DNA of 64,000 nt. Origin: Spinellus fusiger. Its lineage: Eukaryota > Mucoromycota > Mucoromycetes > Mucorales > Phycomycetaceae. A program made the position numbers and the translations under genes. Positions 35,944 through 47,118 of this stretch are shown here, in pieces (position 1 is the stretch's first letter; every line of letters starts with the position of its first letter). The notes under the pieces were generated by a model, which ran no database searches, was not told the origin of the DNA, and worked only from the letters and a program-made list of their open reading frames with translations. Location: assembly GCA_025094145.1 (NCBI GenBank), contig JALLLS010000017.1, positions 372,001-436,000 of the forward strand, written 5' to 3'.

Positions 35944-38524
35944 AAGAAAAAGAGAAAGCAACCGATAGCCTGTCTTCTCAACAGTACAGATGCATCCTTT
36001 TTTTTCTATATATTTTTCATCCTATTTCCAATATGCACTGACAAATATTCACTCTAATAATGATAATAAATGATAACAAAATCAGGCAGTAGTTTAGAGA
36101 GAAGCGCGGATTTATTGCCACAGAAAAGAACATATAGCGCTGATACGCTTGCCATTTCTCACGCAGCACCGTCTGATTACCCAGTGAAAAGGCCTTACAT
36201 TCACCCTACTGTCATGTCAGAGCTACCCATGCCCTTGTCTACATCTGCATCCACCTACCCACCTGTCTCTACACAGATCTCCAATGATGATGTTGACAAT
36301 GACTCTCAGGCAAGGGTCTTTCTTTCTCTTTCTATCTATTTGCCACCTATGCTCATGCACACATTGTTGTCTACCAACTGCTATTTTTAGGATGAATATT
36401 ATAATGACAGTGATGAGCTACAGGCAGAGTTTCTTGAAATGGCAGACGCTCTGGAGAGAGATTTCAAAAAGGTAAATACAGCAACAATAACAATAATAAA
36501 TAGTAAGGTGTGTTTATTGACAAAAAAGATGTGTTATTACGCTACGGGGGGATTTCCTTTTCCTTTGTGGATCTCAAGTCCTTGCTGACTTCATCCTTGG
36601 AATCAAAAAAACAGCATACTAACAATAACAACAAAAATAACAACAACAACACCAGCTATGACTACAGCAGCAATCACTCTAATTACAGTCAGTCCAATCT
36701 AGTCACCACAACATACACCGACTCTCCCTCAATCTCCTCTGTAGCCGCCTCACTCACCTCTACTTCTGACAGCACTCCTTCAATGAATGAAATTAGCTTC
36801 AGTTTATCTTCTTCTTCTTCAGATGTTACTCGATCAACGACACCTTCTCTTCAACAGACTCTGTCCTCAACCAACCCAGAAACACGGCATCCTTGGTACA
36901 GCAAGGTATTAGCTGCCCTTCATGACAAATTCAAGCTATCTACCTTCCGACCCCATCAATTGGAGGCCATCAATGCTACACTCAAGGGAGAGGATGTGTT
37001 TGTCCTTATGCCTACAGGTGGAGGCAAGAGTCTCTGCTACCAACTCCCTGCCACTGTTCAGCAATCCAACCAAAAGGGCATTACCCTTGTCATCTCTCCT
37101 CTTCTTTCATTAATGCATGATCAGGTCCACCATTTGGTCAAAGAAAGAGGGATTCCTGCCGCCCTTCTGAATGGACAAATCTCCCAACAAGACAGATACA
37201 ATGTATTCTCTGCCTTGGACAAGAGTCCCCCTTCCATAGAACTCCTTTATATCACACCAGAACTCCTCCAACGCTCCGAGGCACTCCAGAATACATTAGC
37301 CCACCTGCACAAGAACAATTACCTGACTCGATTTGTTGTGGATGAGGCCCATTGTGTGTCGCAGTGGGGACATGATTTCCGTCCTGATTACAAACTCCTG
37401 GGCAGTTTAAAGCTAACGTATCCAGGAGTCCCTATTATGGCACTGACTGCCACTGCCAATGCTACCGTACAGAAGGATGTACTCTATCATTTAAAGATGG
37501 AGAATTGCAGGGTGTTTAAGCAGAGTTTCAATCGAGTCAATCTTAGGTGAGCCACTTTTTTTTCATAGAGATAAGATAGAAACATCTAAGCATCTTAATC
37601 TCAATCCTCCTAGCTATGAGATTGTCAACAAGGTTTCAAAAACCATTTTGCAAGATATCAATGAATTCATCAAAAAGTTTCCAGGACAATCAGGGATTAT
37701 TTACTGCTCCACACGCCGTCGATGTGAAGAAGTAGCTGAAAAGCTGTCAAAAGACTATCACGTCAGTGCCAAATTCTACCACGCTGCCATCTCGTCCCAG
37801 GAACGACTTGAAATCCAAGATGAATGGCAAAGAGGAGAAACCCAAGTGATTGTGGCAACCATTGCATTTGGCATGGGCATTGATAAACCAGATGTCCGAT
37901 TTGTCATTCATTTTACTCTCCCTCAGTCAGTAGAAGGATATTACCAGGAAACAGGTCGTGCTGGACGTGATGGGCTGCCTGCGAATTGCCGACTCTATTA
38001 CAACTACGGAGACACAAAGACCCACTTGTCACTGATTGAGGCAGGCGATGGGAATTATGAGCAAAAGCAGCGGCTGAGAGATAATCTCAGCAAGATGATC
38101 CGTTACTGTGAAGACAAGATGGAGTGTCGACGGCAGTTTGTGCTGGGCTACTTTGGAGAAAGATTTGATCCTGCCTTGTGTCGGTATACCTGTGATAATT
38201 GCAGTGCACAGCGGAATGGTGTACGCACACAAAGAGATGTGACAGAAGAGGCGTTGGCGTTGATGGGTATGGCCAAGTGCTTGCAAAAAGATAAAATCAC
38301 ATTGTCAAAAATGGCAGATTCTTTCCGTGGGTCTCGTGGAAAGATACTGATGGAAAAGGGGTTTTTAAGGGCACCTGGGCATGGTGTTGGAAAGAATTGG
38401 ACACGTACCGATATAGATCGTCTGCTTCGTCAACTGGTTTCGCGTGAGGTGTTGAGAGAAAAGCCAGAGACCAACCGTAGTGGGTTTGCGCATACGTTTG
38501 TGACGGTAAGAAGGATATATATAA

Positions 38525-38563
<39 letters not shown>

Positions 38564-39456
38564 TGTGTGTGTGTGTGGTGAAGAGTCATAGGATCTAATA
38601 TATCTATTTGTGCAGCTTGGTTCTTGTGCAGAAGCTCTAGAGAGAGGAGAACTCCATATTTTTCTCGACTTTCCTAATGAACTGGCTCAAAAAGTAAATG
38701 TGTATTAAGCAGAGACATATTATTGATGGATGATGATTACATAGGCTAGTGCCCCTGTTACTATGAAGATGAGTTATTATAATCCCTACACTGATGTCAG
38801 TACCAGTGCCAACACGAGTACAATCACTGTGCCAAGCATTGTGCCAAGCATTGTGCCAAGCAGAAGTACAAGTACAAGCACCAACAAAGGCAAAAAAGGA
38901 TCTACACCTACACCTACACCCACAAGTACAATCTCAAGCTCAAGCTCAAGCTCAAACCAAAGCATACCCGCAAGAGCAAGAGCAAGTACAAGCACAAGCA
39001 CAAACACAGATACAAACACAAACACAAACACAAACACAAACACAGACGAAAGCACTACACATTCATCCACTGCACTTGTTCAATCCAGTGAAAGATTCAA
39101 GCACCAAGTGGAATGCTTGGAAGAAATGAAAAAGCTTAGAAATACGGTAAGTAATAGAGCAATAAAAGACATATCTACTTATGCTCTCTAATTTGTTTTA
39201 GATTTTATCTCAACAAAACATACGCAATCCAGCCTGGTTATTTACAGATACGCAACTACAGCAGATTGTAAGATGTTCTTTTTGTCAAAAAGAAATGAAA
39301 GAAATGAATTAACCCCGTATATATATTGACTAGGCCCAACAACTCCCATCTACCATTGTGCAAATCTTTAAATCAGTAGAAATGACAGATGAAAAATATG
39401 AAAAATTTGGAACACAGTTCCTTAAGATTTCTAAAAAGTATGCAAGCAGATGCTAA
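35744..39456 (+). CDS. RecQ-family DNA helicase (BLM/Sgs1 type)
   Basis: Nine exons: 35744-35891, 36086-36309, 36391-36471, 36579-37546, 37614-38505, 38616-38693, 38745-39146, 39202-39267, 39334-39456; about 993 residues. After a disordered N-terminus with a long Asn run come the helicase motifs: [32 protein letters not shown] (Walker A near residue 296), [19 protein letters not shown] (DEAH), [34 protein letters not shown]. Then the zinc-binding region ([16 protein letters not shown]), a winged helix with [14 protein letters not shown], and an HRDC-like end (QLQQIAQQLP). Such enzymes unwind recombination intermediates with Top3-Rmi1. Intron 2 has a GC donor (GCAAGG at 36310). The start is uncertain: the first ATG of this exon lies just after a CTTCTAG acceptor-like site, so an upstream exon probably exists. 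The exon boundary at 36579 is also a best guess. Confidence 0.92.
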
Positions 39457-40416
39457 ACATTCAAGTATTCTATAGAACAAACAAACATATAGAGAATAAT
39501 TCCCGTTACTATTGACAATTCCAGATACTATTGTAATGAATAAATACATAATTGCTATTAGAATTAATTTTAATGATGAACTCATCGTCTTTATTACAAC
39601 TTGTCATCTGTGGACTCAATAAAAGAAATCCGTATGGCCAAGATAGAGGTGCAAATATTTAAGGTGATGAGTGGGTTCTTTGGTGATATCTTTTTTGCTG
39701 GGGTGTTTTTACATTACTCTTTTACTAATAGACCAAGGACTGAGATCCTTAGCATCAGATCCACTTTGATAGACTCATTGACCAACAACAACAATAACAA
39801 CAGACGTGGTGTTAATGTCAACCATGTATCTTTTCCTTTCTTTGGGCAGGATGTGGAGAGATCACAATCAATTGAAATAGATCCATAAATACAGCTCAAG
39901 GTATTTATTTTATTTTATTATTGGGCGTGAAGTGCTACTCTTGCATTGGGCATGTCATCCACTGTATGAGAACTTTTTTTTTTGAGAATAAAATAATAAA
40001 CATAATGCATTAATACACTGATGAGAAGTAGGGAAGTGCTGAGTATCTATGCTTGGATGACTCCACACTCTTTATACAGCCTATGAAGAACATATTAATA
40101 GTAATAGCCTGTCTGTCTATAGCTTTGAACAGAGTCTATTGACTCTTACCAAGTTGAATAAATACAAGCTATATGATATACACTCTACACTCTACGATAT
40201 AGACATTTCTATCATTTATTAAGATGAATAATTAAATAAATAAATAGATCTATTAGCAATATCAATATATCAATGTATTGCTTAATGAATTATACACTCA
40301 GGCACATATTACATCCTCAGCCCATCTAACTTATGACCCAAAAAGAAAAAAGAAAGAGAAAGACGTGCGACTGCTGATAAACGCATACTCATCATTTCTG
40401 TCACAGTGGAAGAAGA
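39457..40416. other. RecQ-Mch1 spacer (convergent 3' ends)
   Basis: 960 bp, AT-rich. An open frame of about 95 codons at 39601-39888 (plus strand) has no ATG start and contains an Asn run from AACAACAAC repeats; it is not supported as a gene. Otherwise nothing is seen. Confidence 0.5.
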
Positions 40417-42342
40417 TTAAAGAGCACAGCGGTACAGTTTTTGTCTTGCAATAGCCAATGACAAAATGCTCGTACAAATAATAGAACATACAATGCCTAC
40501 TGAGAAGGTGCCTTGGAAGCAAACGACACCTTTACAAATCTGAGTGCCCTGGTCTTTTGCTTGGTTGTCATACAGAATACCAAATAGGATATTGAAGAGT
40601 TGACTTCCAAAGGCAGGTGAATACAGTAGCCATCCCCTAGACAATACCGTGGTGTGGATGAGTATCTGCTATCCAAAGAGAAGAGAGAGAGAGAGAAAGA
40701 AGATGATGATGAAGAAGATGGTGGATGACTTACCAATTATGAACAAAGACCTACCAATGCATTGAGAAGAATAGATGAGTATACACAACAGTAGATACAC
40801 AACACAAATGAAAACAAGCCCCTCTCTCACACACTCAGGACACACAGACACACACACATATATTTATATATACATATTTATACATATACATATACATATG
40901 TGTGTCTGTGTGTTTATGCCAAGACTTGCTGTTCTAGCTATGGATCTCTTCTTACCTGAATGCCAAACTCTGTAGTGGCAGCAGGCGCAACCCCAAATAC
41001 AGCACCATAGATGATGGCCATAAAAATAGTACTATAAAACATATCATTGGCATTGCTGACCTCAAACACCAAAAACATAAATGTAAGTGTGGAACCAATG
41101 GAGGCCATCCAAAACACCCAGAGACGATGAACACCAAAGCGTCGTTTCATAACATCACTGAGAGTACCAAATATAGCACGTGAACCACAGTTAGCAATGC
41201 TAAACAGAGAAACATGGACATTGCGGAGATGCTGGGGTCCAGAGACAGGGTCTGAAGGAAGTGCCAAGAGCATTGGGCCGATGCTTGCTAAATACACATA
41301 ACCAAATCCAAGAATAATAAACAGAGTAAAGAATAAAGAGAATCCCACCGGATGCAAGAAAAAGTCGATTCCGGTGTAGGTCAATTGAGTGGATGGAGTT
41401 GTAGGCTGGGTCGTGGGCTGAGTAGGGAGAAGAGGGGAGGTCTCTGTCGACACCACCACACTATCAGAACGGGTCTCCACATGAGGACTCTCCTGATGAA
41501 GAGAATGGTCAATGTCTCCCAAGAAGAAGGCACCAAGGAGCATGCCACCTGACATGGCTACAGCCATAAAAAGAAGAAACCCATAGGTGTTATTGTCATT
41601 AGGATCTTCTGGATGGAGAAAGAAGAGGTCATTCATCTGTGAGAACACAAGACCACAGAGTCCAATGGAAGCACTCGTCAGACCCATGCTCATGCCTCGA
41701 TGGGATGCAAAGTGGTGGGACTGGGTGTAGGGACTGGGATGAGTGGGGTTATCTTGTGGAGTATAGCATTACCTGAGAATCAAGGGCACACAAATAGGCA
41801 GCAGCACCTCCTACACCAGTGCTCATAAGGTACAAGGCACACAGGCCAACATGCTGGGGCAGATAGCCTGCATACGTCTGTGCTAGTAGAAAGGGTCCTA
41901 TAAAGCACAGACAGGCAGACACCACTAATGTCCTGCCATGTCCAATGCAAAATGTAGAATATCAAAATGTAGAATACCAAAATGTAGAACATCAAAATAC
42001 AGAACATCAAAATACAGAACATCAAAATGTAAAGTGTAAGTAATAGATTACATAAAAGGCATTGGATATTCTTCAAAAGAATCACTGCCCAATGCCCACT
42101 TGTGATGGTCTGCCCTTCTACCTTGATATCCCTAGTCTATCCACCATCCTGGCACACAAGGGCCCTGAAAAGGACATGCCCAGAAAACTAGCTGTGCTTA
42201 CTAGACTGTTCTCAACAGCAGTCCAGCCAAAGCGTGTTGTTAATGAAGTCCCAAAGGCTGGATAAATATACTGTGGACCAGACACATTGGCTACAATAAG
42301 TGCAGTAATAAACGATAGAATAAGAGAGGTGCGTGAATGCAT
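40417..42342 (-). CDS. MFS transporter, Mch1-like (monocarboxylate-transporter homologue)
   Basis: Four exons from the start: 42122-42342, 41773-41932, 40956-41720, 40417-40665; 464 residues with about 12 hydrophobic segments. Segments typical of the Mch1/nodulin-like branch: GPQYIYPAFGTSL, TSASIGLCGLVFSQ, a central hydrophilic loop with TSPLLPTQPTTQPTT, NVHVSLFSIANCGSRAIFG followed by TLSDVMKRRF, AIIYGAVFGVAPAATTEFG and the ending GSQLFNILFGILYDNQ, CKGVVCFQGTF. Yeast Mch1 is a vacuolar membrane protein of unknown substrate, so no substrate is assigned. The last acceptor is a TAGCAG tandem, allowing one residue more or less. A TATA box lies about 50 nt upstream. Confidence 0.85.
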
Positions 42343-42392
42343 AGTGAAAAGAGAAGAAGAAAGAGGGAAGTGGTGGGCTTATCTGTCGTTCC

Positions 42393-42400
42393 TTTTTATA
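42393..42400 (-). promoter_or_regulatory. TATA box of the Mch1-like gene
   Basis: TATAAAAA on the minus strand, 51 nt upstream of the start codon. Confidence 0.5.
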
Positions 42401-42420
42401 CTCATTCTGCTGAATAAAAT

Positions 42421-42498
42421 AGGTAGGCAGGCAGGCAAGTAAGTAAGTAGGCAGGCAGGCAGGCAGGCAGGGTTGGACCTGTCAGTCAGTCAGTCTGC
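42421..42498. repeat. GGCA/AAGT tetranucleotide array
   Basis: GGCAGGCA and AAGTAAGT units followed after a short gap by TCAGTCAG and TGCCTGCC units. The last are complementary to the first, so the region could fold into an imperfect hairpin. Confidence 0.7.
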
Positions 42499-42768
42499 CT
42501 GCCTGTTCAACCTACCCCACTCACCCGTCCACTGGGGATTGGTTCCGTGAAATTGTTGAATAGATCTATGCATAAGGGTAGTACCATCCCATCATCCTAC
42601 TTTCTATTGGCTTATTTACATTCTGCTATGTAGACAGACTCACTTCCCCCCCTCTTCTAATGTCTCCACCTGCTCCACTAACAAACTATCCATCGCCAAC
42701 CCAGATAGACACACACAAGACTACACTTTCTTATGCTTTATTGTAAATGCTGCTTCTAGGCAAGATGT

Positions 42769-43107
42769 TTATTTCTTGACAGTCTGGGACTTGAGAACAC
42801 GCTTAACAATCTTCTGTTCTTCAATCAAAAAGGCACGGACAATGCGGTTTCTGACACAGTGAGCACAGCGAGAACCACCATAAGCACGGCTGACGTTCTT
42901 GTTGGACTTTGAGACATTGCTGAACTGGCGGGCACGGAGAGCCTTGATACCAGCGAGAGCATCACCACAGTCACCGCAGCGAGGGGCCTTGACGGGCTTC
43001 TTCTCGTAGTGGTAGACGAGGTTAGCACCAGGTGTCTTTACAACATGGACACGGTTGGAGCGGGTGTTGTAAGAAAGACGGCGTCTGTAGGTAACTCTCT
43101 GAACCAT
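42769..43107 (-). CDS. rpl34: 60S ribosomal protein L34
   Basis: A single open frame of 112 residues from [26 protein letters not shown] and CAHC form the zinc ribbon, and the body ([32 protein letters not shown]) matches eukaryotic eL34 along its full length. It is a structural protein of the large ribosomal subunit. No coding intron is present. Codon use is strongly biased (C- and G-ending), as for an abundant protein. It diverges from the RbfA-like gene over a 437-bp spacer with several TATATA-rich tracts (43140-43220). Confidence 0.96.
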   Translation of the reverse strand: MVQRVTYRRRLSYNTRSNRVHVVKTPGANLVYHYEKKPVKAPRCGDCGDALAGIKALRARQFSNVSKSNKNVSRAYGGSRCAHCVRNRIVRAFLIEEQKIVKRVLKSQTVKK

Positions 43108-43544
43108 TGCTGATCTTTCTACATTTATCCAACGTTATGTGTCATCCCAAATGCATATACATGTGTATATATACAGAATATAGAATATATATTTATATAT
43201 TTATATATAAAAATCCATCCAACCATCAACAGAAGGATATATTTATATAGATAAAAGATAGAATAAAGAAACGAGTAGTGTGAGTGATTGATTCCTTTTC
43301 ACCTGTCTTTTGTCTAGTGTGTGTTTGGTGTTTAAGGGGTGGGATGGATACGCACCAAATAGCAGCGAGTGGATGAAAAAGAAGGAATCCTATGGAGTAT
43401 GGATGCATCACGAAGAACACTGCACATCGGAATTTAAATAATGAGATGGACCGGACAACCCGCTCCAAAGTAAGCCACACACACACACACATACACATAC
43501 ACTTGTCTCTTTTTTTTTAATCATTTCTCATTTCTCATTTCATA
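43108..43544. promoter_or_regulatory. Divergent rpl34/RbfA-like promoter region
   Basis: TATATATA-rich tracts at 43150-43220 on the rpl34 side, a (CA) run at 43474-43502 and T-rich DNA at 43510-43520 on the other. Probably also contains the rpl34 5' UTR. No factor site was recognised. Confidence 0.45.
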
Positions 43545-44384
43545 ATGCCGCCCAAGTGCTCACTACGGCTATTCAGTCAAAGTATTAGTACAAAGGCACC
43601 CAAGGCACCCAAAGCAGCAGCAGCCACAGCAGCCACCTATATAAGACTAAGACCCAAGCAGGTGATGGAGCAACAGGGATTGGGGGATATTATGATACCA
43701 GGACAATTTCATCACTTTTTCAAACAAGAAAAGACTCGCTCATGGGACACTCGTTTGGTAATCTAGACCTGTTTATATATATATATATAAAAGAAAGGAA
43801 AAGACAAGACTTAACAAAGGAGTCCATAGCCCAAACACGAGACAACCATGTACACCCAAAGTGCCCGTTCTTCTGTCAATGAGTTTGACAGTGCCCCCAC
43901 GATTGCTCAGGAACGTATGGCAGACCGTATCCAACGTGCCTTTATGTCCATGCAATCAGCAGAACCCCTTCCTGCTGCCCTGCTGTCTGATCAACTAAGA
44001 GTTCCTTTGGTACATTATGATATTGGGTGCTATTGAAGGGAGAGTGGGTGGCTTATCTCTGTCTCTATGGAGGATGGTTCTCTAGGTCAAAGTGTCTCGT
44101 CAGCAGCGCAGATGCCATATCTACTATGATCCTGTCTCCAGTACCAAGACAGAAAGAGTAGGTGGAGTGAGAGCGACAATGGGGTGAGGAGAGTGACTCA
44201 TCGCTGCTACCAGGGCAATGTTCATCGTGCAGTACAAAAGCATGCGAGTCTATTAATCACACTGACAAGCTCCTATGCACACTTGAGACGCCCAATGTCC
44301 ATTAAGTTTGTGCCCGACAAGCATACGAAAGAACTCGAAGACATTTATGCACAATTGGAGGCTGAATTAGGGCCGATGCAATAA
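43545..44384 (+). CDS. RbfA-like (ribosome-binding factor A) protein, probably mitochondrial
   Basis: Exons 43545-43757, 43830-44009, 44086-44157, 44214-44384, all phase 0; 211 residues. The N-terminus (MPPKCSLRLFSQSISTKAPK) with an Ala-rich follow-on looks like a mitochondrial presequence. The middle has ERMADRIQRAFMSM, then LRVPLVKVSRQQRRCHIYYD, where RbfA has its strand with V-x-V-S and A-x-Y. The end (YAHLRRPMSIKFVPDKHTKE, LEDIYAQLEAEL) resembles the KH-like terminal strand and helix of RbfA (LRR-P-x-L-x-F-x-x-D). RbfA binds the small ribosomal subunit rRNA late in assembly. The assignment rests on this pattern only. Confidence 0.55.
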
Positions 44385-44569
44385 AGAGCAGCACACTATT
44401 CTATGAAATATACATGTAGATATAAAAAATGTCCAACGATAAGATACAGAGGCAAAAGGAGAGAGAATGGAATAGAATGGAATAGAGAGAGAGAGAGTAA
44501 GTAAGTAAGAGAGAAAGGTCCTTGGTGTAGGGTCCATCTATTTCTCCTTCCTCCAACATCCCAACATCC
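44385..44569. other. Spacer between convergent genes
   Basis: Contains GGAATAGAAT and (GA) and (GTAA) repeats; nothing else seen. Confidence 0.5.
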
Positions 44570-46037
44570 TTAGGTCAATCGATGGGAGGTGGGTGCAAAT
44601 CCAATACGCTGCTTTCCATAGTCAAATACCTAGAGAAAGAAAAAGAAAAAGAGATGACTGAGCCATAACCCATCTGAACCTTGTACTTACTGTATAGTAT
44701 TGTCTCATAAACACACCACCAAGAATCCAAGTATCTGACATGTCCAGAGGCTGTCCTGAGATTCCAGAGATACACATGACACTGCTCTTTGTAATGGGTG
44801 CTAGAATGTAGTTTTCTGGTCGGATGATGAGGGGTGTGTTGTTGATATTAAATACAAGAGGCTCAAGTAAAGGGACAGTCTGGCATGGGATGGACCATGT
44901 GGTATCGCCATTGTTCTGTGCGCCTGGAATACGTGCATGGAACTCCTCTGCATCTGCGGGTGTAGCAATGATCAATGTAGAGCCTATGAAGAGAATGTCA
45001 GCAAGAAAAGGAAAGAGGAAGGAGGGAATGTACACATACACCTAGGACACTTACCACTGTCAACAATGGCCTTGCGATCCTCAAAGACAGCTTCACCAAA
45101 GGCAATGTTATCGGTCTGTATCATCCAATACCCACTGTGGATGAGATCAGCATAGATAAGATCCCCTTGAAAACGAGACCTGTCCACGCCACCAAAGTCA
45201 ATTTCTCCTCTTTCCATCTCTGTATGGATAGCAAAGACGGGATCATCCAACAGCTGAAGATCCATCATAGCATAAAAGGGTGGCAGGTGGGAAGAAGAAC
45301 TCAAATCAGCCAACCCAAGGCCAAATATACCATCAAAGGGGGTGTTCATAAACTCATGGGATAACACAGTGGCATCTCCAATGACTTGGTCTGTCAGCTC
45401 AAGACCTGCCACTTGAAGAGTGTCTCTTCCTACATGAGCACGGACATAGCCTGATCCATACTGCACCTCATATGTATCTTCTTCTTTGTCTCCCTCGTCA
45501 TCGTCCTCGTCGTCCTCGTCGTCGTCCTCATCCTCGTTCTTGTCTTCATCCTCGTCTCCGTCTTCATCTCTATTGTCTTTGTTGTTATCAGAGTCAATGT
45601 CTACATAGGAAGAGGAGGCCTGACGGTGGAATCTTCGGTGGTGTTTACAAAAGGGATCTGGAGAACAGTTGGCAGACACAACCCAAACGTCGGAACTCCC
45701 AGTATCAAATATCACACTAAATGTCTGTGGAGGAGTGCCTATACTGATGTCCCCATAATAGCCTAGATATACACACACTGTGAGGGACTGCCCATTGGAC
45801 ATTGCATTTACCACTGCCATGCCTGTAGCCTAGCTGTTTTTCTTTAGCAATAAGAAAAGAATGGTGTGTGCTGGGTGGATGAAACGCATGGGTGGTTGCA
45901 TTGGTTTGTAGTTTGTAGTTGCGCAAGGAGACTTTGATGGGAAGAGACACACCACTCACCATGGTAGGACCTGTCAAGGTGGCAAGGAGGGATGTCAGAA
46001 GAGCTATAGAAAGAGGGGATAAGAATGTGGGCAGCAT
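44570..46037 (-). CDS. Pepsin-type aspartic protease with an acidic insertion
   Basis: Four exons from the start: 45812-46037, 45055-45762, 44691-44983, 44570-44629; 428 residues. MLPTFLSPLSIALLTSLLAT is a signal peptide, followed by a propeptide of about 55 residues. The first active site is FDTGSSDVWV after YYGDISIGTPPQ; the flap tyrosine lies in YEVQYGSGYVRAHVG. The second active site is IVDSGSTL, with Ser where Thr is usual. The ending WILGGVFMRQYYTVFDYGKQ, RIGFAP is diagnostic. Between the first site and the flap lies a run of about 40 residues, nearly all Asp, Glu, Asn and Lys (coded about 45475-45605). Yapsins also carry a charged loop there. No GPI-type hydrophobic tail is seen, so secretion or vacuolar delivery is more likely than anchoring. 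The intron before GYYGDI is needed to join propeptide and body. Confidence 0.92.
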
Positions 46038-46306
46038 GACAAAGGAGAATGGCAAAAAGAATGGCAAAAAGAATGGCAAAAAGAATGACAAAAACAAGAC
46101 AAAAGAAAACAAAAAGAACAAGAGAGCAGAGATACTATCGTTTTTTTTTCTTTTCTTCTTCTTTATTTCTCTCTCTAGTGTCTGACATTTATCAAGTCTT
46201 TTCACTACAAATAACATGGACATGTTCACAATCCATCCTTTATTGACTTTATAGAAAATGAGTGTAAAATGAGTTCAGTATGGGTTCAAGAGATGTCTTT
46301 TTTTTT

Positions 46307-46337
<31 letters not shown>

Positions 46338-46385
46338 CTAGACATAATAGCATTGCCGTTGCATTGAAAATACCCAAGCAGCGGG

Positions 46386-46431
46386 TTCACCAAGAGACAC
46401 TTGCCATGGTGATAGAGTGTCTCTTGGTGAA
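46386..46431. repeat. Perfect 16-bp inverted repeat with a 14-nt loop
   Basis: TTCACCAAGAGACACT at 46386-46401 is exactly complementary to AGTGTCTCTTGGTGAA at 46416-46431. The loop contains CCATGG. A stem of this length without mismatch is unlikely by chance in this composition. It is not followed by a T-run, and it is not a tRNA. Confidence 0.9.
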
Positions 46432-46457
46432 GCAGACTAGAATAGGAGCAGAATAAC

Positions 46458-46485
46458 AGCTATGACTATAGTTATGGTCATAGCT
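46458..46485. repeat. Second perfect inverted repeat, 9-bp arms
   Basis: AGCTATGAC and GTCATAGCT flank a 10-nt loop (TATAGTTATG), 26 bp after the first hairpin. Confidence 0.8.
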
Positions 46486-47118
46486 ATAAAACAGGGGCAA
46501 TAACACTCATCACCATCATAACACTCATCACCATCATAATAATAAAAGAATGAAACATAGGCTGTGTGGAATGCTGTTATTTTTTTTATCCGTTGCCATA
46601 GCAAACAAAGGGTGTGTAACCTGATTCCCTATTAGGTAGAATGCATTGACCTTTATGGAATATAAGTACAAATGCGTCTTTGTACGAGGATGGGTGTTGC
46701 TATGAGGATGCTTGTTGACACATTCAACAGTCACTCCATTCTGTTCTATGGACGTGCCCACACTCCCTTGTCTTACTTTTCTATACCCATGCTATCTTTT
46801 CCTATAGAAATTCAATCGACAGGGAGTTGTTTATTAGGAATAAAAGTATAAGGCGCAAGATTAAATAGAAAACAATAATAAAAAAAATTAAGCAGTCTAG
46901 TGCAGGGAATAATAATAATGTAAATAGAGGAAAAGGAGAGGTGTTTTTTTGTATGTAAGTATGTAAGTATGTGTGTAAGTGTGTTTGCAAGCTGAATTAA
47001 GAGGAAGGGAGGGAGGGAGGGAGGAGGGGGTGGAAGAAGAAAAAAAAAAAGAGGGCTTTTTCTTTTTTTTTTTTCTTTTCTTTTTTTCCCTTTTTGCCAT
47101 GGCAACACAATCAACCAA

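Larger units (their letters stand above)
46038..47118. other. 1.1-kb spacer with hairpins and simple repeats
   Basis: Contains AATGGCAAAAAG repeats (about 46045-46095), two perfect inverted repeats listed separately, a CATCACCATCATAA repeat (46505-46540), a GTAA/GTATGTAA run and a purine/pyrimidine tract (46990-47095). No gene could be supported; a 75-codon minus-strand frame at 46534-46761 lacks an ATG. Confidence 0.5.

Noticed and set aside
38786..39070. 94-codon minus-strand frame of Val/Leu repeats, resembling membrane segments
   Set aside because: Antisense of the RecQ Ser/Thr/Asn linker repeats.
39601..39888. 95-codon plus-strand frame after the RecQ gene
   Set aside because: No ATG start, an Asn run from an AAC repeat, and no acceptor or donor that links it to a neighbour.
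46534..46761. 75-codon minus-strand frame in the protease-glycosyltransferase spacer
   Set aside because: Lacks an ATG, and its composition follows the surrounding AT-rich DNA.
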